A DNA stretch of 64,000 bases from NCBI RefSeq assembly GCF_009695745.1, contig NZ_VUNH01000002.1:186001-250000 (forward strand), read 5' to 3'. Below are positions 26,093-34,717 of the stretch, piece after piece; the first letter of the stretch is position 1; each line of letters opens with the position of its first letter. Below the pieces are notes generated by a model, which saw only the letters and a program-made list of their open reading frames with translations, was not told where the DNA came from and ran no database searches. Source of the stretch: Pyramidobacter porci (GTDB lineage Bacteria > Synergistota > Synergistia > Synergistales > Dethiosulfovibrionaceae). The position numbers and the translations under genes were made by a program.

Positions 26093-27025
26093 ATGAAAAT
26101 ATTGGTCATCTCCGGCTTTCTGGGAGCCGGAAAGACAACGTTCATTAAGGAACTGATCCGGCGCACGGGCAAGAACGTCGTCGTCATGGAGAACGAATAC
26201 GGCGAGGTGAACCTGGACAGCCAGGAGATCTCGCAGACGTCCGACGTCAACATCCTCGAATTTGCCGAAGGCTGCATCTGCTGTTCCATGAAGGACAGCT
26301 TCGCCTCGTCGCTGCTGACGATCTCGTCCTCGCTGGATCCCGAGTACCTTGTCGTCGAGCCGACGGGGATCGGCAAGCTGAGCAGCATCCTGGCGACGGC
26401 CCAAAAATATGAGTACGAGCGGATCAGCCTGCTCCGCCCGGTGACGATCGTGACGCCGCAGAGCTTTTACCGGTATCGGCGCGAGCATCCCGACATTTAT
26501 CTCGACCAGATCGAAAATTCTTGGCGGATCGTCTTTTCCAAAGGCGAGAACGAATCGGCCGACGTTCTCGAAAAGATCGCCGCCGAGATCCGCAGGCTCA
26601 ATCCGCGGGCCGAGATCGTCTGCCGCCACTACACTCAGCAGGATGACGCATGGTGGAACGGGCTGCTGGAGGAAGAGTACGCCGCGGAATGTTCCACGCG
26701 GAACACGCCCGCCGAAAGCGCCGGCCGCGCCTCGAAAATCCACGAGTGCACGTTCGCCAAAGCACGCCTGCGCAATCCGGCGGAACTGATCGTCCTTTTG
26801 GAAGACGTGATCCGCGGCGGACTGGGCGACATCAGCCGGGCCAAAGGCGTCCTGCAGTGCGGCGGCGAATGGCTGCGTTTCGACGCCGCCGATTCGCGCT
26901 ACTGCGTGACCGGCGCCGAAGGCTACGCGCAGGAAACGCAGTGCGTCTTCATCGGCCGCACCGTCAAAAGACGGACCCTTTTCGACCGACTGAACGCCGA
27001 ACCCCACGACACGGTGAAAGTGTGA
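26093..27025 (+). CDS. COG0523 / CobW-like P-loop GTPase
   Basis: The 310-residue GTPase has Walker A GFLGAGKTT at about residues 8-16, the family metal motif GCICC (about 60-64) and the EPTGIG switch segment. The C-terminal CobW_C-like part is diverged. COG0523 proteins act as metal chaperones or insertases for zinc, cobalt or nickel, often during metal shortage. No metal transporter or Zur site is visible nearby, so the metal is unknown. A near-perfect parS-like sequence lies inside the gene at 26690-26705. Confidence 0.85.
   Translation: MKILVISGFLGAGKTTFIKELIRRTGKNVVVMENEYGEVNLDSQEISQTSDVNILEFAEGCICCSMKDSFASSLLTISSSLDPEYLVVEPTGIGKLSSILATAQKYEYERISLLRPVTIVTPQSFYRYRREHPDIYLDQIENSWRIVFSKGENESADVLEKIAAEIRRLNPRAEIVCRHYTQQDDAWWNGLLEEEYAAECSTRNTPAESAGRASKIHECTFAKARLRNPAELIVLLEDVIRGGLGDISRAKGVLQCGGEWLRFDAADSRYCVTGAEGYAQETQCVFIGRTVKRRTLFDRLNAEPHDTVKV
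26690..26705. other. parS-like sequence inside the GTPase gene
   Basis: TGTTCCACGCGGAACA differs at one base from the perfect palindrome TGTTCCACGTGGAACA found at 59329. It may be a second ParB site or chance within coding sequence. Confidence 0.4.
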
Positions 27026-27086
27026 CAAGAGGCAAACAAGGATTGCCACCAAGACACGAAGCAGATCGAAGAGCCGCTTCGCGGCA

Positions 27087-27139
27087 AAAACATGAGGACG
27101 GATACTGAGATAAAGATCAGTCATCCGTCCTCATGTTTT
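27087..27139. terminator. Bidirectional terminator after the GTPase gene
   Basis: A 17-bp perfect inverted repeat (AAAACATGAGGACGGAT and complement, 27087-27103 with 27123-27139), placed between convergent genes. Confidence 0.85.
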
Positions 27140-27217
27140 CATATTGCAGCGATGTTCTTTCTTTGTGTCTTGGCGGTGGATTTTGTTTTCAAGACGGCTC
27201 ATTTAGCGGTGGTACGT

Positions 27218-27589
27218 TTAAAATTCTTCGTCATCCTCACGCCGCGAGGTGCAGCCGGCGGCGCAGTGGGCGCAGCCGCCGTTGCAGGCGGGCGTCAGGA
27301 TCGCCGTCAGGGCGACGGGAAGCACCATGTTGGCGACGCCGCAGAGGTCGACGATCACTTCGTCGTTGATGAAGCTCTCCGCAAGCGGCGCCCAGACGGT
27401 CAGTTCCCCCTGGGTCAGGCGCGCGTAATTCCCGCGTGTTTCCGCACCCGGCGCGCCGAAACGGCAGACGGCCGCCGGCATGGGGCCGCTGCGCGTGTTG
27501 AGCTGAGTTACGGCGATCGTGAATTCCCTGCCCATGGCGAACATGCGCTCCATGGCGCGGTCGGTGACGGTCAGTTTCAGTTCGGACAT
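27218..27589 (-). CDS. Uncharacterised Cys-rich small protein
   Basis: The 123-residue protein has no signal peptide. I do not recognise the family. The C-terminal part holds ACNGGCAHCAAGCTS (C-x3-C-x2-C-x3-C), a likely metal or cluster site, followed by an acidic tail (DDEEF). A hydrophobic ANMVLPVALTAIL stretch precedes the cysteines. GGGAGG precedes the ATG. It lies 17 bases after the pseudouridine synthase gene, in the same transcription unit as that gene and the YhaM-like gene, which makes it a real gene despite lacking a name. Confidence 0.75.
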   Translation of the reverse strand: MSELKLTVTDRAMERMFAMGREFTIAVTQLNTRSGPMPAAVCRFGAPGAETRGNYARLTQGELTVWAPLAESFINDEVIVDLCGVANMVLPVALTAILTPACNGGCAHCAAGCTSRREDDEEF

Positions 27590-27606
27590 GTTTTCCTCCC
27601 AAAAAG

Positions 27607-28554
27607 TCAGGGCCGCACGCCGGCGTCGATGAAGCCGAGTTTTTCCATGACGCGGCGCAGGTCGTCGGGAGCCGGGGCGCGGAACGTTCTGCCTTCGAGA
27701 TGCGACAGGAACGCGGGCAGGCCGCTGAGCGTCAGGCTGCGGGCGTGCAGCATGGGCCGCTTGACGCCGAGCGATTTCAGCTGCCCTTTGGAGCCGAAGT
27801 CGCCGTACTTGACGTCGCCGAGCAGCGGGTGCCCGACGTGGTTCATGTGCACGCGGATCTGGTGCGTGCGCCCCGTGAGCAAATGCACCTCGGCCAGACT
27901 GAAGGCGCCGCTGCTCGTCAGGCGTTTGTATTCGGTGACGGCGCGCTCGCCTTTGGGATCGACGCGCACCAGCTTTTTGTCGGCGTCCTTGAGCAGCGGC
28001 ACGTCGATGCGGCCGCGCTCGGGCAGTTCGCCGATGACGATGGCCCAGTAGCGCTTGTCGGCGCGGCGGGCTTTGAAGCACTCCGTCAGCGCGCGCGTAG
28101 TCGGCCCGTCCATGGCCAGCGCCATGACGCCGCTGGTGTTGCGGTCGAGGCGGTGTACCAGCTGCGGCGGGAATTCGGGATCGACGGCGTGGCCCAGCGC
28201 GCGCGTGACGACGCTGTCTTCGCCTTTCACGTCGGGCTGGCTCAGCAGCCCTGCGGGCTTGTTCACGACCATCACGAAGCGGTCGCTGTAAACGACGTCG
28301 AGCGGCAGTTTGCGCAGCGCGCCGCCTGGCGTTTCGGCGCGGCCGACGGCGCCCGGTTCTTCCCACGGCACCCAGACGTGCTGTCCCTCGAGGATGCGGT
28401 CGTTCGGCTCGCAGCGTTTGCCGTCGAGGCGCACGGCTCCCTTGCGGAAGTATTTCATCATCGCGCCCAGCGGCACGCCCGGCCACATGCAGCGCAGCAC
28501 GGCGTCGAGGCGGCGGCCTTCGTCGTGGCGGCTGATTCGGAATTGATAGCTCAT
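27607..28554 (-). CDS. RluA-family 23S/tRNA pseudouridine synthase
   Basis: The 315-residue protein has an N-terminal S4 RNA-binding domain (about 1-75), then the RluA catalytic core: motif HRLDRNTSGVMALA with the catalytic Asp, an internal TGRTHQIRVHM strand and the NKPAGLLSQP segment. It isomerises uridines in rRNA or tRNA; the exact position cannot be assigned. The start at 28554 lies two bases after the upstream stop (TAG-CC-ATG), so the two genes are coupled. Confidence 0.9.
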   Translation of the reverse strand: MSYQFRISRHDEGRRLDAVLRCMWPGVPLGAMMKYFRKGAVRLDGKRCEPNDRILEGQHVWVPWEEPGAVGRAETPGGALRKLPLDVVYSDRFVMVVNKPAGLLSQPDVKGEDSVVTRALGHAVDPEFPPQLVHRLDRNTSGVMALAMDGPTTRALTECFKARRADKRYWAIVIGELPERGRIDVPLLKDADKKLVRVDPKGERAVTEYKRLTSSGAFSLAEVHLLTGRTHQIRVHMNHVGHPLLGDVKYGDFGSKGQLKSLGVKRPMLHARSLTLSGLPAFLSHLEGRTFRAPAPDDLRRVMEKLGFIDAGVRP

Positions 28555-28556
28555 GG

Positions 28557-29603
28557 CTAGCGGGGCTGCTCGGGGCGCCATTTCCACAGGCGCCGCTGCG
28601 TGGAGAAATCGAAATCGGAAATGGCGCGGGGCGCTTCCATGCCGCCGTCGAGCTGTTCGACGGCGCCGTGCCAGCTGTTGAGGCAAAAGTCCAGATTGTC
28701 CGCTGCCGCCACGATCATGGCTTCGGGCGTGGCGGGCAGCACCGGCGAGCCGAACTCCTTCTGTCCGTGGTGGCTGAGGATGATGTGCGCCAGCAGCGTG
28801 CGCGTCAGCGGCGTGAGCTTGAACTCGTCCGCCAGCCTGACGAAGCGCGCGTAGCCGGTGGCGATGTGGTCGAGCACCGTGCCTTCCAGCGTCGACTCGG
28901 GGCCGGGATCGAGCGCGTAGGCGTCGAGCTTGCCGAGGTCGTGCAGCAGCGCTCCGGCGACAACGATGTCGAGGTCGGGCTCGTACGCGGTGCCCTGATA
29001 GCTTCGGGCGATGGCCTGCGCGGAACGCGCCACGCCGAGCGTGTGTTCGAGCAGGCCGTGCAGGTAGGCGTGATGATGCGCCACGGCGGCGGGGAAGGTT
29101 CTGAAGGCCTGCCACGTCGCGCTGTCGGGCTGAAAGACGAAGCGCAGAAACTCTCCCGCCTCGCCGCCGCAGCCGTTGACGAGCTGCCAGAACTCGGCCT
29201 CCAGCCGGTCGACGGGCACCCCGGAAGCGCGGATGAAAGCGGCCGGACGGTATTCCTCGCGCTCCTGATCGACGAGCCAGACTTGGTTGAACTGGTACTG
29301 CGGCTTGCCTTTGAACTCGGTGATCGAACCGATCAGCCCCACCGTTTCGCCCTTGAGATTCTGCACCAGCGGCGAGGACGAGGGCTCGGAAATTTCCTTT
29401 TTGACGCCGTCCTTGAGGTCGAACCACTGGGCGTTGCCCCAGATCTTGGCGTCGAGGGCGCCCGACTTGTCCATCACGGACATGATCCAGTAGGGCTTGT
29501 CGTTTTTGTCGCGTTTTTCCTTGAGCTCCGTGACCAGGCCGACGGACTGGAATTTGGAATCGACGGGAAGCGCGCGCACTTCCGCGAGCGTTTTGTTTGA
29601 CAT
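28557..29603 (-). CDS. YhaM-like 3'-5' exoribonuclease (OB + HD domains)
   Basis: The 348-residue protein has an N-terminal OB-fold (about 15-110, with the DAKIWG strand) and a C-terminal HD phosphohydrolase domain (HHHAYLHGLLEHTLGVA, then LLHDLGKLDAY with the HD pair and later HIILSHHG). YhaM trims single-stranded RNA and can act on DNA. The position upstream of an RluA gene suggests RNA metabolism. AAAGGAG precedes the ATG. Confidence 0.88.
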   Translation of the reverse strand: MSNKTLAEVRALPVDSKFQSVGLVTELKEKRDKNDKPYWIMSVMDKSGALDAKIWGNAQWFDLKDGVKKEISEPSSSPLVQNLKGETVGLIGSITEFKGKPQYQFNQVWLVDQEREEYRPAAFIRASGVPVDRLEAEFWQLVNGCGGEAGEFLRFVFQPDSATWQAFRTFPAAVAHHHAYLHGLLEHTLGVARSAQAIARSYQGTAYEPDLDIVVAGALLHDLGKLDAYALDPGPESTLEGTVLDHIATGYARFVRLADEFKLTPLTRTLLAHIILSHHGQKEFGSPVLPATPEAMIVAAADNLDFCLNSWHGAVEQLDGGMEAPRAISDFDFSTQRRLWKWRPEQPR

Positions 29604-29784
29604 GAAAAAACTCCTTTGCGTGATGAAAGTGGCTCAGCTGAAAAAGATCCTGCCGCAGACAACTTATAATATCACCGCCAAAAGTCAAGAGGCAAGGCGC
29701 TAAAAGATCGGGAACTTTCTTTGCCGATTCTGCTGAAAAAAACGAATTGTGTTAAACTTTCACTGTGTCACGGAGGTGGTGGCT

Positions 29785-31917
29785 TTGCTGAAAATCATCA
29801 GTGGAAACGAATCGGACCGAGGGCTCATGCACGCGCGGGTGTCTCCGGCCGATATGGCCCGATATGCGCTGACTGACGGCGGTTTCGTGGAGCTCGAAGG
29901 CGAACGTCGCTCGGCGTTCCGCGTGGTCTACGACGCTTCCGTCGCCGAAGGCTGCGTGGGGCTCGACCCCGTCGGCATGGAGAATCTCGGCCGCGGCGAA
30001 GGGGGCGAGGTGCGCCTTTATCGCTGCGAACTGGGCTATGCCGAGCGCGTCGTGCTGATCCCCATGGCGGCCGTCGCCGCCGACGAACTGGACCGAGGCT
30101 ATCTCCGCGCGCGACTGCGCGACTTGCCGGCGAGCGTCGGCGACGAGGTGCGGATCCTGTCGCCGTACGGAAACGAACTGCGCCTGCGCGTGGCCGAGAC
30201 GATGCCCGGCGGCGCCGTGATGGTGACCGCCTCCACCGACGTCATTCTCGAGCGGGCCCAGATCGGTGCCCTGAAACCGAAAAAGATCACCTATGCCGAC
30301 ATCGGCGGGCTGGACGCGCAGCTGCGCCGTATCCGCGAGATGATCGAACTGCCGCTGAAGTTCCCGGAAGCCTTTGTGCGCCTCGGCGTGGAGCCGCCGA
30401 AGGGCGTGCTCCTCTACGGCCCGCCCGGCACCGGCAAGACGGTGATTGCCCGTGCCGTGGCCAACGAAAGCGACGCCTGGTTCACGAGCATCTCCGGCCC
30501 GGAGATCATCGGCAAATATTACGGCGAGAGCGAGGAGCGCCTGCGCGCCGTTTTCGAAGAAGCTCAGCAGAACGCGCCGGCCATCATCTTCATTGACGAG
30601 GTGGACGCCATCGCCCCCAAACGGGAGGAGATGGGCGGCGAGAAACAGGTGGAGCGGCGCGTCGTGGCCCAGCTGCTGACGCTGATGGACGGGCTTTCGT
30701 CGCGCGGCCAGGTCGTGGTCATCGCCGCCACGAACATCCCCAACACGCTTGACCCGGCGCTGCGCCGTCCCGGGCGTTTCGACCGCGAGATTGCCGTGCC
30801 TATCCCCGACCGCAACGGCCGCTTGGAGATCCTGAAGATCCACACGCGCGGCATGCCTCTGGCGGAAAACGTGGATCTGGAACGTCTGGCCGACATCACG
30901 CACGGTTTCGTCGGCGCCGATCTGCAGGCCCTCGCCAAGGAATCGGCCATGATGGCGCTGCGCCGCCTGCTGCCGTCGCTCGACGACGCGGCGAAACTGA
31001 AGGACGAAAACTTTCTCTCCATGGAGATCACCATGGGCGACTTTCTCACGGCACTGCGCGAGATCGAGGCGTCGGCCATCCGCGAAGTTTTTGTGGAAAT
31101 CCCGAACACGACCTGGGACGACGTGGGCGGTCTGAAAGACGCGAAGGAAAAGCTCGTCGAGGCCGTGCAGTGGCCGCTCAAACGGGGCGAGATGTTCCGC
31201 CGCTGGGGCGTGACGCCGCCGCGGGGCATCATGATCCACGGCCCCTCCGGCACGGGCAAGACGCTGCTGGTCAAGGCTCTGGCTCACGAGAGCGGCGTGA
31301 ACTTCATCACCGTCAAGGGCCCGTCGCTGATGTCGCGCTACGTGGGCGAAAGCGAGCGGGCCCTGCGCGACGTGTTTCGCACGGCCCGGCAGGCGGCGCC
31401 GTCGATCCTCTATTTCGACGAGATCGACTCGTTGACGCCGCGCCGCGGCAACGACGGCAGCTCGCAGGCGCAGACGGCCGACCGCGTCATCAGCCAATTC
31501 CTGGCCGAGATGAGCGGCATCGAGGACATGGGAGGCGTGGTGGTGGTCGCGACGACGAACCGTATCGACCGCATCGATCCGGCCCTGTTCAGCGCCGGCC
31601 GTTTCGAACTGGCGCTGGAACTGCCCATGCCCGACGAAGCGGCGCGCGAGGAGATCCTGCGCATCCATCTGCGCAAGATCCCCCTTGCGGGGCTGTCGTT
31701 CCATGACCTGGCAGTGCGGACTGAAGGCATGAACGGCGCCGAGATCGCGGCGCTGTGTCACGCTGCCTCCATGGAAGCGCTGCGCGAACAGATCCGCAGC
31801 GGAACTGACGCTTCGCCCTGCCTGGAACGGCGTCATTTCGAGGCGGCTTTTCGGGCGGAAAAGCTGCGCCGTCAGGCGCTGGAGCGGGAAAGCGGCGATA
31901 AAGCGAATGTTTTGTGA
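29785..31917 (+). CDS. CDC48/VAT-like double AAA ATPase
   Basis: The 710-residue protein has the p97/VAT layout. The N-terminal double-psi-barrel begins VSPADMARYALTDGGFVEL. D1 has Walker A GPPGTGKT at 212-219 and FIDEVDAIAPKRE; D2 has GPSGTGKT at 486-493 and FDEIDSLTPRRG. It is an unfoldase expected to work as a hexamer with proteases or segregation partners. I choose the TTG at 29785, eight bases after GGAGG; GTG codons at 29776 and 29779 are too close to that site. Such archaeal-type Cdc48 proteins occur patchily in bacteria, which suggests old transfer. Confidence 0.9.
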   Translation: MLKIISGNESDRGLMHARVSPADMARYALTDGGFVELEGERRSAFRVVYDASVAEGCVGLDPVGMENLGRGEGGEVRLYRCELGYAERVVLIPMAAVAADELDRGYLRARLRDLPASVGDEVRILSPYGNELRLRVAETMPGGAVMVTASTDVILERAQIGALKPKKITYADIGGLDAQLRRIREMIELPLKFPEAFVRLGVEPPKGVLLYGPPGTGKTVIARAVANESDAWFTSISGPEIIGKYYGESEERLRAVFEEAQQNAPAIIFIDEVDAIAPKREEMGGEKQVERRVVAQLLTLMDGLSSRGQVVVIAATNIPNTLDPALRRPGRFDREIAVPIPDRNGRLEILKIHTRGMPLAENVDLERLADITHGFVGADLQALAKESAMMALRRLLPSLDDAAKLKDENFLSMEITMGDFLTALREIEASAIREVFVEIPNTTWDDVGGLKDAKEKLVEAVQWPLKRGEMFRRWGVTPPRGIMIHGPSGTGKTLLVKALAHESGVNFITVKGPSLMSRYVGESERALRDVFRTARQAAPSILYFDEIDSLTPRRGNDGSSQAQTADRVISQFLAEMSGIEDMGGVVVVATTNRIDRIDPALFSAGRFELALELPMPDEAAREEILRIHLRKIPLAGLSFHDLAVRTEGMNGAEIAALCHAASMEALREQIRSGTDASPCLERRHFEAAFRAEKLRRQALERESGDKANVL

Positions 31918-31997
31918 GCTTTCGGCCGCGCCGGCGCTGACGATCCCGCTTTTTCGCTGAAAGGGCGGCGAAGCGCCGCTGAGTTTCAAGAAAATCG

Positions 31998-32030
31998 AAA
32001 GGGTCTGTTTGCGAAAACAGGCCCTTTTTT
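31998..32030 (+). terminator. Terminator after the AAA ATPase gene
   Basis: GGGtCTGTTT pairs with AAACAGgCCC (one bulged pair) and is followed by six T residues. Confidence 0.8.
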
Positions 32031-32036
32031 CAAAGA

Positions 32037-32053
32037 CGATGCGAGTCGCATCG
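32037..32053. promoter_or_regulatory. 17-bp palindrome upstream of the ABC operon
   Basis: CGATGCGA-g-TCGCATCG is a perfect 8-bp inverted repeat with a 1-base centre, 22 bases ahead of the binding-protein start. It could be an operator. No promoter is clear around it. Confidence 0.35.
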
Positions 32054-32075
32054 GATCTCCCACGAGGTGATTGAA

Positions 32076-33743
32076 ATGAAAAAAGTTGCGGCGCTGACGG
32101 CGCTGCTTCTGTGCTGCGCCTGGCCGTCGTCGGGCGTGCCGGCTTTCGATCCGGAAAAGGTGACCGGGCCGCGAATCGAAAGGCTGTGCTTGGTCATCGT
32201 CGCCAACGCCGATGCGCAGGTGCTGGCGGCGGAGAACGGCGAGCTCGACATCCTCGGCGACATTGCCCGCCCCGCGGACATCGATCGCCTGAGCGCCGAT
32301 CCAGATCTGGAAATGTCGCTGGCGCGCGGTTTTCATGCGTTCTTTTTGCTCATGAACAACACCCGCGCTCCCTGGAACGATCGGATCGTCCGCCAGGCGG
32401 CGGCTCAGTCCATCGACCGCAACAGCATGGTGCGCAGCATTTATTCCGGCTACTGCGAGCCCATCAACAGCTGGCTGCCGCCCGTTTCGCCCTGGGCGAG
32501 CCCGGACGGCACGCGCAATATCTTCGACCGCGCCGCCGCCCGCGAGAAACTGCTTTCCCGCGGCTACCGCTTCAACTTTGCGGGAAAACTGACGGCTCCC
32601 GACGGCCGGCCGCTGCCTAAGATCACGCTGCTGGCGCCGCTGGCCCGCGTGACGCCGACCACGGCGGAAATGGCGGAGCGCCTCGCCGACTCGCTGAACG
32701 CCGCCGGCTTCGACGTGGAAGTGGAGCCGCTGGACTTTTCCGCCATGATCGCGCGCCTGGATCGCAAGGACTATTCGCTGGCGGTGCTGGCCTGGTCCAT
32801 GGGGCGCAATCCCGACTCGCTTTACAGCTTTTACCACAGCTCCATGGACGTTGCCGGCGGCTACAACATGACCGGCACTCGCGACGCGGCGCTCGACGCG
32901 GCGCTGACGAAACTGCGCTTCGCGCCCGACAAGGCGTCGGCGGAACGGGCGTCGGCGGAAGCGCAGCGCCTGCTCGGCGAACTGGTGCCGTCGGTGCCCG
33001 TTTACAGCCGCTTCTCCGTGGCGGCGGTCTCGAAAAAATGGCGAAACGTGCTGTCGACGGACAGGATCACCGCCGACAACATGTGGACGCTGGTGATGGC
33101 CGAGCCGCGCGACGGGACGGCGCGCACCATGACCATGGCGCTGGCCGAGGAACCGCGCAGCCTGAATCCATTTACCGCCAGCAGCGCTTATTCGTGGCAG
33201 GTGCTTGGCATGATCTACGAGGGGCTGATCGCGTCCAATCCTTTCACGCTCGAGGACATGCCCGGTCTGGCGGAAGAGTGGCGCGTCGAGACGGAGGGCG
33301 AAGGCGCCGCCGCCCATACCGTGCTGCGCTTCAGGCTGAAGGAGAATCTGCGCTGGAATGACGGCACGCCGCTGACGGCCGGCGACTTGAAGGCGACGAT
33401 CGATTTCATCCATAAAAACGAAATTCCCCGCTTCTTCGACGCCGTCAAGGATGTGGCGGAAACGGAAGCGTTGAACGCCCGCGAGCTGACGGTAACCATG
33501 AAAGGCGTGAGCTACTGGTATCTCGACAACGTCGCCGGGCTGCCCTGGATGCCGGCGCGGATCGTGGAAAACGTCAAGGACTGGCAGAACTGGGATCCCC
33601 TCGACCGCGAAGAAAAATTCGGCCCGCGCGGCCTCGTCGGCGCTGGCCCCTTCATGCTCGAGGAATACCATCCCGGCGAGTACGTGATGATGAAGCGCAA
33701 TCCCTGTTATCTGCGCCTGCCGAAGGAGACGGAAAGGAGATGA
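32076..33743 (+). CDS. Circularly permuted family-5 (peptide/nickel) solute-binding protein
   Basis: The 555-residue exported protein has a Sec signal (MKKVAALTALLLCCAWP, then a probable cut near VPA) and no lipobox. Segments that close normal DppA/OppA-type proteins come first: a GELDI strand near 55, VRQAAAQSIDR (105-115) and a typical family C-terminus around 305-326. Segments that normally open the family come last: EEPRSLNP (358-365), LRWNDGTPLTAGDLK (from 425) and GAGPFMLEEY (522-531), ending in NPCYL. Together they make one complete domain set in swapped order. The start at 32076 is six bases after GAGGTG. It overlaps the permease gene by 4 bases. Confidence 0.85.
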   Translation: MKKVAALTALLLCCAWPSSGVPAFDPEKVTGPRIERLCLVIVANADAQVLAAENGELDILGDIARPADIDRLSADPDLEMSLARGFHAFFLLMNNTRAPWNDRIVRQAAAQSIDRNSMVRSIYSGYCEPINSWLPPVSPWASPDGTRNIFDRAAAREKLLSRGYRFNFAGKLTAPDGRPLPKITLLAPLARVTPTTAEMAERLADSLNAAGFDVEVEPLDFSAMIARLDRKDYSLAVLAWSMGRNPDSLYSFYHSSMDVAGGYNMTGTRDAALDAALTKLRFAPDKASAERASAEAQRLLGELVPSVPVYSRFSVAAVSKKWRNVLSTDRITADNMWTLVMAEPRDGTARTMTMALAEEPRSLNPFTASSAYSWQVLGMIYEGLIASNPFTLEDMPGLAEEWRVETEGEGAAAHTVLRFRLKENLRWNDGTPLTAGDLKATIDFIHKNEIPRFFDAVKDVAETEALNARELTVTMKGVSYWYLDNVAGLPWMPARIVENVKDWQNWDPLDREEKFGPRGLVGAGPFMLEEYHPGEYVMMKRNPCYLRLPKETERR

Positions 33744-34717
33744 GAAAAAACTGGCTGTTGCGCCGCGTGCTGGCCTCGCTGGCCGTGCTGGCGGCGGTGC
33801 TGGTACTGAACTTCGTCCTTTTTCGCGTGATGCCCGGCGACGCCGTGAGCGCCATCATCGATCCGAACTTTTCGCCGCAGGCCAAGGAACGCCTGCGCGA
33901 ACTCTACGGGTTGGAGCGGCCGTTGCTGGAACAGTTCTTTATGTATCTGAAGCAGACGCTGACGTTCCGTTTCGGTCTGTCGTTTCTGAGCCGAAAGCCC
34001 GTCTGGGACGAACTGCTTTCGCGTTTGCCCGGCACGCTGATCTTGATGTCGCTGGCCATGTTCTGCTCGGCGGCGCTGGGCGTTTGGCTCGGCGTGAAGG
34101 CGGCGGTGAAGCGCGGCTCATGGCTGGAACGAACGGTCTTGCGCGTCGGCGCGGTGATGTCGTCGTTTCCGGGCTTTTTTGTGCAGCTGGTGCTGCTCAT
34201 GCTGCTGGCGCACGACTTTCCGATCTTTCCGCTGCGCGGCAGCCTGTCGGTCCCCGCTCCGTCGGGCGGCTGGGCGCTGTTGGCCGACCGCGCCTGGCAT
34301 CTGGCGCTGCCGGTGCTGTCGCTGACGTTGATGGGCTTCGGCGGCTGGGCGCTGTACGTGCGCAATCTGATGGTTCGAGCGCTCGGCGAGGATTACGTGC
34401 TGATGGCTCGCGCCCGCGGCCTGACGAAACGCCGCGTGATTTACGGACATGCCTTCCGCACGATTCTGCCGCCGCTCGTGACGATCCTGCTGATGTCGGT
34501 GCCGGGACTCGTTTCCGGCGCGGTGATCACGGAGACGGTCTTCTCGCTGCGCGGCGTGGGATCGTTTTTGCTCGAGGCGCTTTCGGGCCATGATTATCCG
34601 GCGGCGGGCGCTTCCTTTTATTTGCTGGCGCTGATCACGGTCGTCTGCAACCTGCTGGCCGACGTTGTCTATGGACTGGTCGACCCGCGCGTGCGCCTCG
34701 AGGGGGTGAACCGATGA
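33740..34717 (+). CDS. ABC permease, DppB/OppB type
   Basis: The 325-residue protein has six membrane helices, an N-terminal RRVLASLAVLAAVLVLNFVLFRVMPGD-like start (residues 8-34), and the EAA coupling loop around EDYVLMARARGLTKRRVIYG. It forms the channel of a peptide, nickel or sugar-oligomer importer with the following DppC-like gene. It overlaps both neighbours by 4 bases (ATGA), so the operon is tightly coupled. Confidence 0.92.
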   Translation: MRKNWLLRRVLASLAVLAAVLVLNFVLFRVMPGDAVSAIIDPNFSPQAKERLRELYGLERPLLEQFFMYLKQTLTFRFGLSFLSRKPVWDELLSRLPGTLILMSLAMFCSAALGVWLGVKAAVKRGSWLERTVLRVGAVMSSFPGFFVQLVLLMLLAHDFPIFPLRGSLSVPAPSGGWALLADRAWHLALPVLSLTLMGFGGWALYVRNLMVRALGEDYVLMARARGLTKRRVIYGHAFRTILPPLVTILLMSVPGLVSGAVITETVFSLRGVGSFLLEALSGHDYPAAGASFYLLALITVVCNLLADVVYGLVDPRVRLEGVNR

